From Clitopilus passeckerianus (Eukaryota > Basidiomycota > Agaricomycetes > Agaricales > Entolomataceae), in the NCBI GenBank assembly GCA_944990035.1, contig CALYLX010000155.1, positions 124,001 through 188,000 of the forward strand: a stretch of DNA of 64,000 nucleotides, read 5' to 3'. The translations under genes and the position numbers were made by a program. The notes below the pieces were generated by a model. It worked only from the letters and a program-made list of their open reading frames with translations. It had not been told where the DNA came from and ran no database searches. Shown piece after piece: positions 18,301-33,274 of this stretch (position 1 is the stretch's first letter; each line of letters begins with the position of its first letter).

Positions 18301-21300
18301 TTAAGATGGAGGATGCTGATAAGTTGAAGCTGGGTATTGTTGAGGTTGTGACTGTTGTGCAGCAGCGAGAGACTGCTGCCACTGGCGAGCATATGGATTT
18401 ATATCGGTGGGCACCGGAGTAGGAAGACCTAATGGTGCTGCAGGCTCTGCCGGGGAATGGCGTTGGGACGAAATTTGGTGATAGGAAGTCGGATTTGCGC
18501 TCCACTGCTGTGCAGGTGCAGGCGGAGCCTTTGCATTGTTAGCTTCAATACACTTTTGGAAAGACAAGCTGTCTTACCTGATATGCATGTGTACTCGCTT
18601 GATACTGGGAATATGGAACTTGACTGTGCCCATAAGCTCGGACATGACTGGAAGAGTATGCTTGCGGGTTTGCAGAGAACTCGCGTAGATGCGGTTGATA
18701 ATGAGTGAACGAGACGCCGCCATACCCTTGGTGGTTGTACTGGACGGGTTGTGGTTGATGCGGGGAAGTGTGATCATGTTGACCAACTCCCTGATACTCT
18801 CGCCCGTATCCCATCCCCCTGCCATTCGTCGAGGCTGCTGCAGGGTAACCGGCATGCTGCACGCTATTGCCCACCGGCCCCATATAAGAGGGTTGGGTCG
18901 GGTATGCGGAGGTTCCGGAAACCAGATGTGCGTAGGGATTTTGGTGCTGCCCTGGATGCGCATTATGCATTTGCATTTGGTCGTATCTTGCTTGAGAGTG
19001 ATGCGCAGCTTTTGCCAGTTGACACTGACGACAAATGAAGTCGACTGAATTCCAATTCCGCTTGCGCCTTCCTGCTTGTTGGTCGGACGCGTCGTGGCAA
19101 GGAATATGCTGCCATTTCCCACAGTTGCCGCAAGAGGCCATAGGAATCCCATCGTCCTGTTGGTAAATCATTAGCGTAAGAGGAAGAGTAACAAGGATAC
19201 GAAATTGCGCACAATATTACGACCACGTCTAAGACATATCTCGCAGTCGACCTCCCACTCCTCTCCAGGGGTACGAGAACCACTTTTGGATGCGGATGCC
19301 TGGCGACCGTTCTGGCGTGGCGCTTTCTTGCTTCTACTCCGAGCAGATTTAGCTTTCCCGTCTTTCTCCTCACTGACAGGGAGTGAGCGAACAGCACCAG
19401 TATGACACAGAAACAGAACATACTCTTTGATACCATTTGCCAATCTCTCTTGCCGTTCCTTCTCCCTCTGCTCGGCCAGCTCCTGCTGTATACGTTCTCT
19501 CTCCTCCCTTTCTTCTCTTTCCCTCTTGCGCTGCTCTCTAGCCGTCTCCCTCTGAGCTCGGGCATCCTCCTGTTTCTCAGCCCTTACGGCCTGTCGTTTC
19601 GCACGACTATTCTTCTCTTCTTCCTCAGCCTGCTTACGAGCCGCAGCCTCAGCTTCCTCTTTCATAGACTGTCGGATCAGGAGGCGAGAGGAACGTTTGC
19701 GCTGGTTGAGGGCTGCTTCCATACGTTCCTTGCGTTCAATTTCCTGGAGACCCTTCATGAGAAAAGGCAGGATTGGAACATGCTGAACCAACTTACCTTC
19801 AGCTCTTCCGTGATAGGGGGAATGAGGTCATTCACAAGCACTTTATACAGCGCCTTCTCTAGGTAGTGGGTTGCCTTCTCGAATGGGTCCGCAACATGCT
19901 CCCATTCGTACAAGGTGACGGCAATCTGCAGCAATCCATTAATGGATGATTTTCTTCGGTAGAAGTCCAAACCTCACCGTTTCCCATTCTATGAAATCTG
20001 CCGGAAGCGCAGGCTCTTCTACTTGCGGCTCCTGCTCCTCTTCCTCCTCTTCGTCGTCCTCATCCTCATCTTCTACAACGGGATCTTCATCTTGAGCATC
20101 ATCACCGCGAGTTTCCTCGCTCAACTCCGTCAAGTCGCTAATCTCGCTCCCCTCACTCTCGAGGCCAGTCTTCAACGCCTGACCCCTCTTACTAATCCTC
20201 CTCCCATTAACCTCCTTCGCATCATCCAGCCATTCATCCGGAACAGCCTGCCACTCTTCATCCTCATCATCCGCCTTCCCCCTCAATCGTCTACTAGCTC
20301 TAGTCCCCCTCGGCGGGGGCGGCGCACTAGCAGAAGTTGCCGCAGCTGCTTTACGCGGACTGCTTCTCGTCCCAGCTCTTTTAGCCTCCATCTCGATTTC
20401 CTTCTTCGTCGCCGCAAGCTGCGCTGCTTGCTGTTCCAGCTTCGTTTTGGCTTGTGCTTTCGCCACTCTACCGCGACCGGAAGGCACTTCCTCTTTCTCC
20501 TTGGCGAGCCTGGGTCGCTTCGACGCTGGGACGCTCGCAGATTCAGCCTGGCGTTTGCTTTTCCCCTTTGCAGCTTTGGCGGACTTTGCAGGTGCGCGTT
20601 TGCGTTTGAGAGTTTTAGTGGTCTTCTTGGGCTTCGGCGGCTTGGGGAGAGGTCGTTGGATCCATAGACGATCAGCTGGAGAAATACCTTAGTACTTAGC
20701 CTTACCACGCCAACTGAAGGACACCTACTTCCAATAAGCCAGTACGCGTTATGTCTAGCATCATATCCAATGGGTTCAACGCGCTAGAATATAAGAAATG
20801 AGAATCCGAACACTATTAGAGAGTAAAGATACTCACCCAAGTCGCAGTCTCATCATCGCTACGCATCAACTGTCTCAGCCTCATCGGGCTTTGGAATTGC
20901 CACTCGGTCAAGAGATGCATGGTATCCAACTTCTCCAGCATCGGTAACTCGAGCCAATCCTTACTCTCTTCCTGCTCTCCCTCCAACTCATTGGCATCTC
21001 CACCAACAGATGCGTAGCGTGTGCTAGGAAGCTCCGAATCAATCTCAGACGGCTGGACACTAGTGCCTTTGATGCTAGTAGCAGGCTCCAGAGTACTAGC
21101 TCGAGTAGACTCGGGGGGGGTTTTCTCAACGACAGCATCGGTGGCTGTGGCGTCTTCAGCAGTATCGAGTTCCTCCTTGTCCTCCTTGTCAAAGTCCTCT
21201 ACCTTGAGCTCAGGGATTGGAATAGACTCCTCAGGAGGAGGTGAACTGGCCGGCTCATCTGGTACCTCGACGCGTGGTTCGGGGCCAATGGGGTTCGCAG

Positions 21301-21746
21301 CAGGGTCTCTTTTGCGATATTGTTTACGTAGGGCAGTCTGCCAATTATCCAAACTGAGAAAAACGCGTCAGCTGGGGGTTTGGGAAAGTGTGGCGCGGGT
21401 CATACGCACTTTATTTTGCGGTCATATGAGATGGTGAAGAGTAAACGTTGCATTATACGGGGGATTACTACGTGTGTTCCATTGACGAGGTCCTGCTCAA
21501 TTTGCTGTTATATGTTCAAGGTAAGTCGAAGTAAGGTCCGGGATGTCAAAAAGAACGTACAATGAGCGAGACGTCCGTCATGTTAAATAGATGATTGAAG
21601 GTGAAGAAAAACTGGCTAAACGCCGCCCACTTCCACTGCCTCCGAAGGATAGCCAGTGGCTCTAGTGGTTGCACATCGTTGACTGGTACCACTGGAGGAG
21701 GTGTTTCTTGACGAGGCGCATTGCGAGTAGAAGCCCGGCGAGGCAT
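18301..21746 (-). CDS. chromatin protein with DDT/WHIM-type region and PHD finger
   Basis: Exons, minus order: 21561-21746, 21410-21504, 20837-21353, 20729-20783, 19978-20675, 19797-19925, 19213-19752 (probable 51-nt intron at 19373-19423), 18578-19156, 18301-18528. The N-terminus (WKWAAFSQFFFTFNHLF) is DDT-like. RVEPIGYDARHNAYWLIG followed by DRLWIQRP is the WHIM-type motif of ISWI-partner proteins. A Lys/Arg- and acid-rich region, an Arg/Glu coiled coil (residues about 480-560) and a PHD-like finger follow: CEICLRRG, CGNCGKWQHIPCH, then FICRQCQ. The tail is rich in Tyr, Gln and Pro. By family knowledge such proteins are subunits of chromatin remodellers that read histone tails. The exact orthologue is unclear. 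Confidence 0.85.
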
Positions 21747-21984
21747 CGAATACCCGGTGGTGTAGAGAGCCCGTTGCAGGTGCCACACGTGTCTTTTACG
21801 TGAGCTCTATTCAAGAATTGACTCTTATAAGAGCGGCTACGACGCAACGAACGTCGTGGAAGGAGTCGAGCTCGACGAGCAGGACAGCGAGCAGGACACG
21901 AAATAGCACAGGTCTGGACCTTTTGATTTGTGTTTGGGAATGAAAGGCAATGTCAATTTCGCTCAACAAAGCTTACGTAACAAT

Positions 21985-23055
21985 CTACATACAGTACTTC
22001 ACCACAAAGGCTGCTGCATCGTCAATCATTTGGTTGGTACATTCGTGACCAATGCCGTCGTAGACAATGACCTCCTTGACCCCGTCGACACCGACGTCGA
22101 GAAAATTATCAATAAAGTCTTTGCCAGCACTGTGCGGCACCACTTTATCGTCTCCACCAGAGAGCACCAGAATCCGTTTTCCTAAGAATGGTTTAGCCCC
22201 TTGCGCACAAATGCTCGCCACGTCCGATTGCTTGAGAATCTCTTTGAAGCTTTCTGGAAAATAGGGTGCTTTCTCTGGGTTGACCCCTTTCTTGATCGCA
22301 CGGCCGGTCATCAACTTGCGGTAATCAGGACATCCAATTATTGGAATCCCCGTCTTGATACGGGAATCTTACCTCGGGGTAAACTGTCTGACCTTTACTA
22401 AAGAAAAATATATAATTCACCTTGCGCAGTCCCAATCCAGGTTGAATGACCCCCCAGACTTTTACCTGCAAGCCCCCACTCGGTAATCGGATTCGGCTCA
22501 TCATCAGGATACAAGAACGAAGGCAAGACGTCAATCAAGAAAGACACATCCCCCGCCGTTCCAGCTAATAACAATCAGCATCAAGCAGAACTTTGCAAGC
22601 CACTACAAGTCTTTACTTTGAATAGCCCACATATCGATCCTGCAAACATTTTATTCAGTAGAATGCAATGAGATTTTCACGACTTCCGCACATACGCATG
22701 GTTATCATTATTCTTCGTCCGATCTTTCTTATTCCAACCAGCGTTCGCCCTGGCATCGATAAGCCTCCGACCATGGTTTCGATGATCCTAAGCGAATCAA
22801 AAAACGCCACGGAGTTGTTAAATTGCGACTTACGAATGTAACCAATACAAACTGTTTCCTATGTTTCTCATCAAATTCGGCGACCTTCTCCACGAATCGC
22901 CTGGCAAGATGTTCTTCTACATCTGCAGATCCCCCACGGCCGTGCAAAAAGAAGAAAACGACCGTCTCCCTTCTGGTTCCCGCTGAGGCAGCCGGCGGAA
23001 CCTCGAAGACATTGAGTTCAATACCACCGACAAGTCGAGTCCTTTTCGTCGACAT
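21985..23055 (-). CDS. alpha/beta-fold serine hydrolase (esterase-like)
   Basis: Exons: 22834-23055, 22696-22787, 22617-22639, 22421-22564, 21985-22367. The product is about 286 residues. FFFLHGRGG is the oxyanion-side HG motif. GKSLGGH is the GxSxG nucleophile elbow (Ser). GGDDKVVPH holds the likely acid, and DGIGHECT the catalytic His. GIPIIGCPDYRKLM follows the elbow and marks a fungal esterase/peptidase-like subgroup of the alpha/beta hydrolases. No signal peptide is visible, so it is probably cytosolic. The substrate is unknown. I started at ATG 23055 (MSTKRTRLVGG). The gene sits 198 bp downstream of the DBP2 stop, on the same strand. Confidence 0.9.
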
Positions 23056-23253
23056 CAAGAAGGTAAGATGTTGGCAGCAACTCAAAAAAGTTGATTTCAC
23101 GTCAAACAAGCATCCAATAACACAAAATAACATGCATGGTGTCTATTAATAGCTCTACAATGCGGATCTAACATACGAGGGTTCATGGCTGATTGGGTTC
23201 AAAATGAAGTAACAGAACGAAGAATGCAAGTCGGTGGGAGAGGCGGCGCATAT

Positions 23254-25953
<2,700 letters not shown>

Positions 25954-26486
25954 TTTTAACGAAGTCTAAAGCTGTAAAAAGGAAGGAAAAACGTAAAACG
26001 AGGTGAGGGTGCGGAACAGAGGGTGTATTTAAAAATTTGACAAACAAGGGGGCCGTTTGAAGCCGATGACAATCATGGACAAACAAGACACCGCCACATT
26101 GCACTGCTAGTTTCCCCAAGGTTCAAGGATACGCCCGAGAGACAGGAGTCGACAAAAGAGGAACAACCGTCCAAATTGCTGCATTTGTGAGAGCGGAAAC
26201 GAGATTCGGGAGTCTAATTGCTAGGCTGAATGTAGAAGAGAAACGAGCGTACTGGTAATACAAGAGGGTATAAGTGGGTATTGCATGTATAACAAAAATG
26301 AATGTCCAAGGGTAGAAATCAAAGTCACCAGAAATGAAAAGAGCGTTAGTATGAAGACAATTGCTAGCGATAACCATGAGCAGTAGTAGACGGATGGGCT
26401 ACAGAAATTCGAATGAAATGCTAAGAGAGCGAATGAACCACCGATACTGTGAGAGACTGAGAACAGGGAATGACGTGTATAAGCAG
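25954..26486. other. intergenic: DBP2 promoter and GTPase 3' flank
   Basis: 533 bp between the DBP2 start and the stop of the GTPase gene, both on the minus strand. No protein-like frame is convincing. It should hold the DBP2 promoter and 5' UTR, with the GTPase terminator at the left. Confidence 0.5.
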
Positions 26487-27510
26487 CTACATGATAATGC
26501 ATTTGCCGCTGGATTTTTTGGATTTTCTTGAGGGTTCAGGAGGGTATATTTGCCTCATTTGTTTGACGAGGTCTTCAAAGACATCATGAACATGCCAATT
26601 CCTTTTGGCAGAGGTTTCGTAGAAAGGAAGGTTCCAGCGCTGGGCTAGAGCATTGATGGTGTTTCGTTGCACCTCCCGCTCATTGACGAGGTCGAGCTTC
26701 GTTCCGACAACCACGATCGGAATTCCCTGGAATATTCTCAGCCCTTCGAACGTCTGACTAATTCAATGAAACGACATACCGTATCTTTTCCCTTGATACG
26801 ATAGATTTGCTTTCGCAGGTTATCGACCTCCTTCAAGCTTGCTTCTTGGGTCAAGCTGTGATCGGATCTAAGTATTGCTTACCCCGATAAGCATTAAGCC
26901 ACTTGCCTGAAGACCAAAACAAAGCCTCGCCCGGACTAGGATGGGAGAATCGTCAGTTCATGTTCCGTTTGGGAATACCGATAGCGCAAGCACCTTGATG
27001 TAAACCTCGTTCAACGAGGTAAATTGCTCAGCACCAGCTGTATCAAGAACTTCGAGCTATAGGAAGATGTAATTAGCCACGATCACAGGGGTAGATAAAG
27101 CCAGAGGTGGTGGTGGTGGAAGGGGTGTTCGGCATATGAGTGGCGCAAACAAGACACGTACAGACGATAGTTGACCGTCCACAGTTATGTTTCGACGGTA
27201 TTCCTCTGAAAGCCGTCAAGATTAGTTCCCATCTCTCCTCCGATTCTTCTTGCACCAACCTTCTATCGTTGGGTCGTAGTGCTCAATGAACTCGTCCCGA
27301 ATGAATCGAACTGAAAAGACTCAGACTTAGTATTCGTCTAATGGGAGTGTGAACAAAGACTCTGCGTACCTGTGAGGGCCGACTTTCCAACACCTCCAGC
27401 TAAAGCGAGAAAGCAACAAGGCATTGCCATGTGAGCAGGGTCCAGTCCGACAGGTTGAACCCAATGATACGAGACTCACCACCTAAAACAACGACGTTAA
27501 ACTGGCGCAT
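26487..27510 (-). CDS. Rap/Rsr1-like small GTPase of the Ras family
   Basis: Exons: 27480-27510, 27370-27399, 27260-27310, 27162-27205, 26994-27056, 26907-26935, 26780-26855, 26487-26726. The P-loop is GAGGVGKS, the effector loop YDPTIEEYRRNI, switch II DTAGAEQFTSLNE, then GTKLD and TSAK base-binding motifs. It ends in a Lys/Ser-rich stretch and CIIM, a CaaX prenylation box, so it is probably on the plasma membrane. The residue after DTAG is Ala where Ras has Gln-type and Rap has Thr-type switches, so GTP hydrolysis may rely on a Rap-type GAP. By family it may act in polarity or bud-site/hyphal direction. The intron at 26856-26906 has a GC donor. Confidence 0.9.
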
Positions 27511-27732
27511 AATGGCGACCGGACTGAATTTCTAAGAGGCGAGATGTGATTTCTGCTTCAATTTAAGCAGAGAAGCGACAAAGCCCGTATGGAATGCGAA
27601 GGGAAGAACAAAAAGGAAAGGAATAATGGCTGTGTACCTGGGGAAGCTGCCCGTGAGAGTCAAGCTTGATATCATGTCCAGCGAACACGGTCGGCTAATT
27701 TAGTACATCTCCGTGCTGGACCACCAACGCTG

Positions 27733-28993
27733 ATGGTTCGACCCAGAACATTCCTCGATTTCACATCGAATAATGAACCATTAGGCCGGTAAGGGCTTTG
27801 CAATCTATGCCCCATATCTATCCGTTCAAATTAACAACTTCTAGGGTCATTTTCGAGCTGTACAATGACACTGCTCCCATAACCTGCGAAAAGTGAGAAG
27901 CCAATTCAATTGTCCTGATGGCGTGCTTCTTCTGACAGGTCTGCATGGCTTCAGCTTCCGTGCATTATGCACTGGTGAAAAGGGTCTATCTGCAAGCAAC
28001 GGCGTGCCGCTATACTACAAAAATAGTACTATCCACCGTTCTATCAAGGACTTCATGATCCAAGGAGGAGGTATGGTCTCATGTCAACCCAAATATGAAG
28101 TCAGAAACTTAATATGGCCTTTCTATGTAGACTTCACGAAATTCGATGGCAGGGGCGGAGAATCCATCTACGGAAGTACATTCGCCGATGAAGATCTCAC
28201 AAGGCCTCTGGATTCCGAAGCTCTTCTCTGTATGGCCAACAAGGGCCCGAATACCAACGGCTCGCAGTTTTTCGTCACCCTCACAGAATGCCCGCACTTG
28301 AATGGTGACTTTTCTCCGGCCGCTCTTCCTGCTATCTACGTCATTCTCATACAGCACTTTAGGGAAGCATGTCGTATTCGGCCGTGTTATTCGTGGATAT
28401 GAGGTTATCCAGAAGATAGCTGGCCTTCCTACGGACTCAAAGGATCGGCCCCTGACTCCCATCGTGGTTTCCAATTGTGGAGAGCTCGAACTGCGTCAAC
28501 CAGGTTAGGAAAATATTCCCATCCTTCTTCATTCCTCATCTCACCTACCACTACAGCAGCAAAACCTACACCAACTAGGGAGGCATCGGAGCCCCGCGAA
28601 TCTTCCGGGCGGCGAAAGTCAAGGCGTTCCCGTTCTCACTCCGAATCACGATCTCGGTCTCGCAGTCCCAGTCGAGACAAAGAAAAAGATCGTCGTCACC
28701 GAAAAAAGAAATCTAAGCGAAGAAAGACTTCAGAGGATGAAGATCAGGCAGAGATGCCAAAAGAATCTGAAATAAAATCCTTAACTCCTGGTGGCCGTCA
28801 GGAGACAGAGGAGGAATACGATACCCGCCTCGAACGAGAAGAGAAAGAACGCCTAGAAGCGGCCAGAAAAGCAGAGCTAGCAAGGATGAAAGAAAGGTAC
28901 CAAGAACCTGCAAGCAAAGACGGAGTGAGGTACAAGGGAAGAGGAAGGATGAAATTCGTTGATCCAGAGACAGGTCGAGAACGAAGGTATTAA
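27733..28993 (+). CDS. SR-type cyclophilin (peptidyl-prolyl isomerase)
   Basis: Exons: 27733-27788, 27845-27892, 27955-28070, 28131-28304, 28363-28503, 28557-28993. The first ~175 residues are a cyclophilin domain with [38 protein letters not shown] and GKHVVFGRV. The catalytic Arg and Phe are present, but the Trp of cyclophilin A is His (CPHLNGKHVVF), which usually lowers cyclosporin binding. The C-terminal ~145 residues are RS-rich ([16 protein letters not shown]) and basic, ending with [20 protein letters not shown]. This layout matches nuclear PPIG/SR-cyclophilin types that associate with splicing factors. It is divergent from the GTPase gene (222 bp between start codons) and converges with eIF4B. 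Confidence 0.92.
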
Positions 28994-29155
28994 GAGGTAC
29001 CAACGTATTACATTGGAAGTAATACCATTCGTTGTCATTACATGCATGAAATCCGTAAACTCTAAGCATTCGTCATGAGATGATTCAAGATAGCAATTCG
29101 ATGTACTGCGACAAGCATTGATCACGACAGCTTTGATAAATACGTTCCTTTGAAC

Positions 29156-31128
29156 CTACAAGTTGAGCTCGCCAACTTTTTCAGCAGCTTTCTCAACGTC
29201 ATCGCCACCCTCTTTCTCACCTTCACCCTTCTTTCCTTCTTTGCCAGCAGCCGCGCTGGCAAAGCTGAAGTTCGACCTGACAGTTGGAGCAAGGATGGGC
29301 TTGGGACCTCCATTCGCTGGAGTCGCCCCAGCAGAGCGCGGGGGAGCTGCTGCTGCTGCTCCTGTCGCAGACGCAGGAGGCGTCCTAGTAAGCGGGCTTC
29401 TCTCTGTTCCGGCGCGCGAGTTAGTACGTGACATGCTCAGTTTTCCAGTTTCGCGGTCTTTTTCGATACGTTCCGTAACTTCCTTCTCTCGCGAAGAAAC
29501 ATCGACCGGCCTGACACGAGTAAATTTGACGTCAGCACGGAATACTTTCCGGACATAATTGATACTCACTTGGCGGCACCGAAAGGGCTGGCCTTAGAGA
29601 GGCTGGGGGTAGCAGTCGGTCCCATTCGCGGTGACGATAAGGGACTGGGAGTTGCAGACGCCGCTCCGGATCCGATCCTAGGAATGAGCTCAAGCTTTCG
29701 CCTGCCCATCTGAGGAGTTGGAGGCGTAGAGCTGCCAGCTGCATCCCGTAAAATGTCAGAAAAAAATGCCGTAGATGCAGATTCCGGGAAAACCTACGAG
29801 AAATATTGCTCTGGGTCCTTGGTCGCCTCCAGTCACTCTCACCAGGCACAGGGGTTTCTTTTGGAGGTCCCATGTCACCCCTAGGGCCCCTCAAACTTCC
29901 GAACTTTTCTTCTCCTCCCGATGAGGTCGATGGCGTAAATTTGCTACCCCTCACCCAGGTATCCGCCTGATCAGCTGCACTAGGCTCCCGGGCTTCAGGC
30001 GGTGCGCCAAAACCGGATCCCCTACGCCTGAGAGGTGCTTCTTCAGAGACAGAAGGCCGAGCAGGACGGGTTAATCCAGAACGCCAGTCACTGATACCCT
30101 CAGCAACACTGGGCACCCGTTCCCTTTCACCCCTCTCTCCTGGCGGGCCATCGAAGCGCCTAGGTGGACGAGAGGAATCCCGGGTATCGGGCAACGGCCC
30201 GTCACGCCTCCAAGGGCTGTCGAATTTCGAGTCGTCCTCAAAGCCTCCTCGTTCACCGAATCCACCCCTTTCCTTGGCTTTTAAAATTAGGCGTTAATTA
30301 GGTGATAACACAGCTACTTTGGGAAACACTCACGAGGTTCGGCCACACTGACTCGGATCATCCTTCCAGCAAAGTTCTACGAGTAGATTAGATGGACATC
30401 TTCTGAAAAGACGTGGGACGTACTTGTCCACTTTTAGAGATAGCGTCCTTCAAGCCCTCGAGGTCTTCAAACTCAACATATCCGAATCCCTTGGGTTTAT
30501 CTTCTCTATCTTTAATTATTTTGACGGACTTGGTCTGAGCAAAAGTACAATACAAGTTAGCAGTGTGAATGAGACCGAATTGAATTCTACTGACTGCTGA
30601 AGGGGTAAAGAAGCCACCCAGTTCTGATTCGGTCAAATCGAATGCGAGATTACCGACGAAAGCGGTATAGGGGGGCTGAGTGGGAAGTGGTACGTCTTCT
30701 CGAGGAGGAAGATTGGCGCGGTCAGCTAGAAGCAAGCACTAGGTCAGGCAGCTAACGCAATATGCTCTCAACGGATACTTACGTCGGCTTGAGAGGAAGT
30801 CATCGCGCCTGCCGTACCGATCGCCAGGACGTCCTTGATCATCGTCTAGCTTGGGAGCAGCTGATAATCAAGGTTGGTTGGGTCTCGTAGGTAGTAGCTC
30901 ATTCCTGGACTTACGAGCATTAGGCAAAGAGTCCATTTCATCTGCCCATGATCCTAGCGCTGGGCGGATTCATCAGTATTGTAAAGCAGATAAAATGTGC
31001 TGTCACTTACCACTGTCGCCAAGGAAGTCGCTGAGAGCAATCTTCTGCTTTTTGTTTCCTTTCTTCGGTGCTGCATAGGTGCATCGTTAGTGCGCCGTGT
31101 CCGACGATGAGCAGAGGTACTTACGCAT
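29156..31128 (-). CDS. translation initiation factor eIF4B (fungal type)
   Basis: Exons: 31125-31128, 31011-31070, 30915-30959, 30783-30860, 30595-30725, 30424-30534, 30334-30376, 29798-30277, 29570-29738, 29156-29510. The N-terminus carries SDFLGDS and SWADEMDSLP. One RRM follows (AFVGNLAFDLTE as RNP2, KPKGFGYVEFED as RNP1). Next is a long low-complexity region with Arg/Gly/Asp repeats and WRR phrases, and a C-terminal KPILAPTVRSNFSFASA motif. This layout matches fungal Tif3/Sce3. eIF4B stimulates eIF4A helicase and ribosome recruitment. The first coding exon is only four bases (ATGC) before an intron. Confidence 0.92.
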
Positions 31129-31427
31129 CGTTCGTATGATATTGGAAATACACTTTTTTCGAAATTTCCCCCTTCACCAGCTTCACGGCGCTTGCCGAGC
31201 TAATTGCGGCTACACGTGATGCCAACAGCTTTTCAATTGAACACAAACGCAATTGCTTGCAAGGCCCTTTGGGGAGTTTTCGAAGGCATTTTCTGGAGTT
31301 CGGGGATTTATAAAATATATTGGGCTGGAGAACAGTTTTTTCAACGTGAAATTTCTATGAATCACTGCAGAGTTCGTTCCAAAGACGTCCATCAGAAAGT
31401 ATTTCTCCTGATTATCCCTAATTACCA

Positions 31428-32704
31428 CCTCTGCAGGTTTGCAGATAGATTTGAGGTGGCTTGACAAAGTCTGCGCAGAGTGAATGAGCAAATGAATAGA
31501 GAACGGAATATAATCTTACAACTCACCTCCGCAGAGTGTGATATCGAGAATCAAGTTTTGTGGGCCAAAGAACTGGTCCATGGGACACCCGGTAGCAGGA
31601 TAATGCGCAGTGGGGACGCCAAGGGTCGAGGTATCTATACTCTTCGTGTTCCATAACCGCCTGTGGGACATTTGCACGGCTAAAGAACCAAATCCTACAG
31701 AAAGCACGATTAGTCCTACCTCCAATACCTTGACTGATCTCATTCACGAAATACCAGGTTCAGCATACTCGGTGACGAAGACTCCTCCCCCAGCTTTAGC
31801 AAATGCCTCGCCGTAGGAGTTCCCATTTTGATCAATCACAGCGCAACCCTCATTCTGGTTGACATTATGATCACAATTTGTAGATTGTTGCTTAGAGGTT
31901 TGTGCTTAGACCGGATTCACAACAGTGCACCCAGCTGTCGTATGCAACGCCATCTGATTGTGAGGCTGCAAATTGACGCCTTCAAACATGTCGATTTCTC
32001 TGTGTAGTAATGTTGATACTAGAAATGTTTGGAAATCATTGTAATAGCTCACCCGCCAACAGGCCACGTCGAGGCCTGAGACCACCTAAAAGAGAGGCCG
32101 AATTACAGACGATGAAGCTCGGTGAAGTTCGTGAGCGGCTCATACCATGCCAGCCAGACAGAGCACTGAGGAAGAACGTCAGACCTGGTAAGGTTGTCAA
32201 TATGAAAGCAAAACTCACCCCATAAGGAACATGATAAAAGTCAGCAACCCAGACGGTGCCCACTCTATACTCATCCTTGGTCGCGATGCGGACTGTGATC
32301 CTCTTCTCCAAGTAGGGTACAGTACTTGTGTTATCGACCTTGATAATAGCATGGTTTGAGGCAGAGTCCACGTAAGCCAACTTGGCGGAGGATGCAACAG
32401 AGGAAGAAACAAAGCTGCGAATCGGACGTCGTGGTCAATAACAATGTTGATTGGGGCCCAAGAAGAGCAACGCCTTACACAGTGTCTCCGTTAGTTTTGT
32501 CGTCGTCTGAGGGAAGGTCAGCGCGACACCTCTCATAGAGAGTACAGAGCACGTACAGTGATCGTAAAAGACCCAGTCGTCAAAAAAGGTGGGTCCAACG
32601 TATTTCTTAAGCACTGGGTAGGTTGTAGCTGAAGCAGGCACGATGCAAAGCAGCGTAATACCAATGGTAGTCGCCAGGCGTGCCACTGATACTATCCTGC
32701 CCAT
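31428..32704 (-). pseudogene. GH16 endo-beta-1,3(4)-glucanase-like gene, decayed
   Basis: The N-terminus has a signal peptide (LATTIGITLLCIVPASA) and then mature sequence typical of basidiomycete laminarinase-like GH16 (YVGPTFFDDWVFYDHYDD, TVWVADFYHVPYG). The catalytic GGEIDMFEG box is intact. Upstream exons 32557-32704, 32479-32506 and 32219-32414 splice cleanly. Further on, TAA at 31906-31908 lies in frame where a Gln codon would fit. A one-base shift near ATGGAACACG, about 31650, separates IWFFSRANVPQAV from SIDTSTLG. The frame ends early at TAG 31428-31430. If intact it would be a secreted cell-wall or plant-glucan hydrolase. Three separate lesions argue for a pseudogene rather than a single error. 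Confidence 0.8.
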
Positions 32705-33274
32705 GCTAGATAACGCAAGGAAAAGCGAATGCGAGAGTACAAACACGCAGGATTACTGCTAAGCAGTATGTATGAGAGAAGGTAACGCATCATTCTTTCC
32801 GAGATGTAAAAAATGGCTGGGTTGCTCAACCCCTTGGAGAATGTTGAGCAACGGGGATCATGAGGTACTTACCGATCATTCAGGACTCTCGGTCAATTCT
32901 CGATTGCACAATTTTGTGACTTCGGAAGTGGTTAAGAAAAAACTCCTCCATTTTCAAGTGCGTCGGGGTGACGAGAAATTCCACTCCCTTTCCACTGCCT
33001 GACGACTGGACACTCCTCTGTCTAGGTATCATGTCGAGCTTACAGGTGGACTCAACCCCCCTTTGTTCACGGACGTTAACATATTGTGTCACGGCGTGTC
33101 TATCGCCGTCGCTTGACCAGGTCCGGATGGACATGATAATGATATTGCTCACTGTTATGAGCCGCCAAGGAAACAGTGTCATTCATGATAATGAATTAGT
33201 ACGAGAATCTGTCGTACGGCAAATGGAAGGTGAACCTGGTAAAGATATCCAGGGGGAAACTCACAGGGACATAT
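32705..33274. other. intergenic between the GH16 remnant and UBA4
   Basis: 570 bp without a convincing frame. It would include the old GH16 promoter and the UBA4 3' end. Confidence 0.45.
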
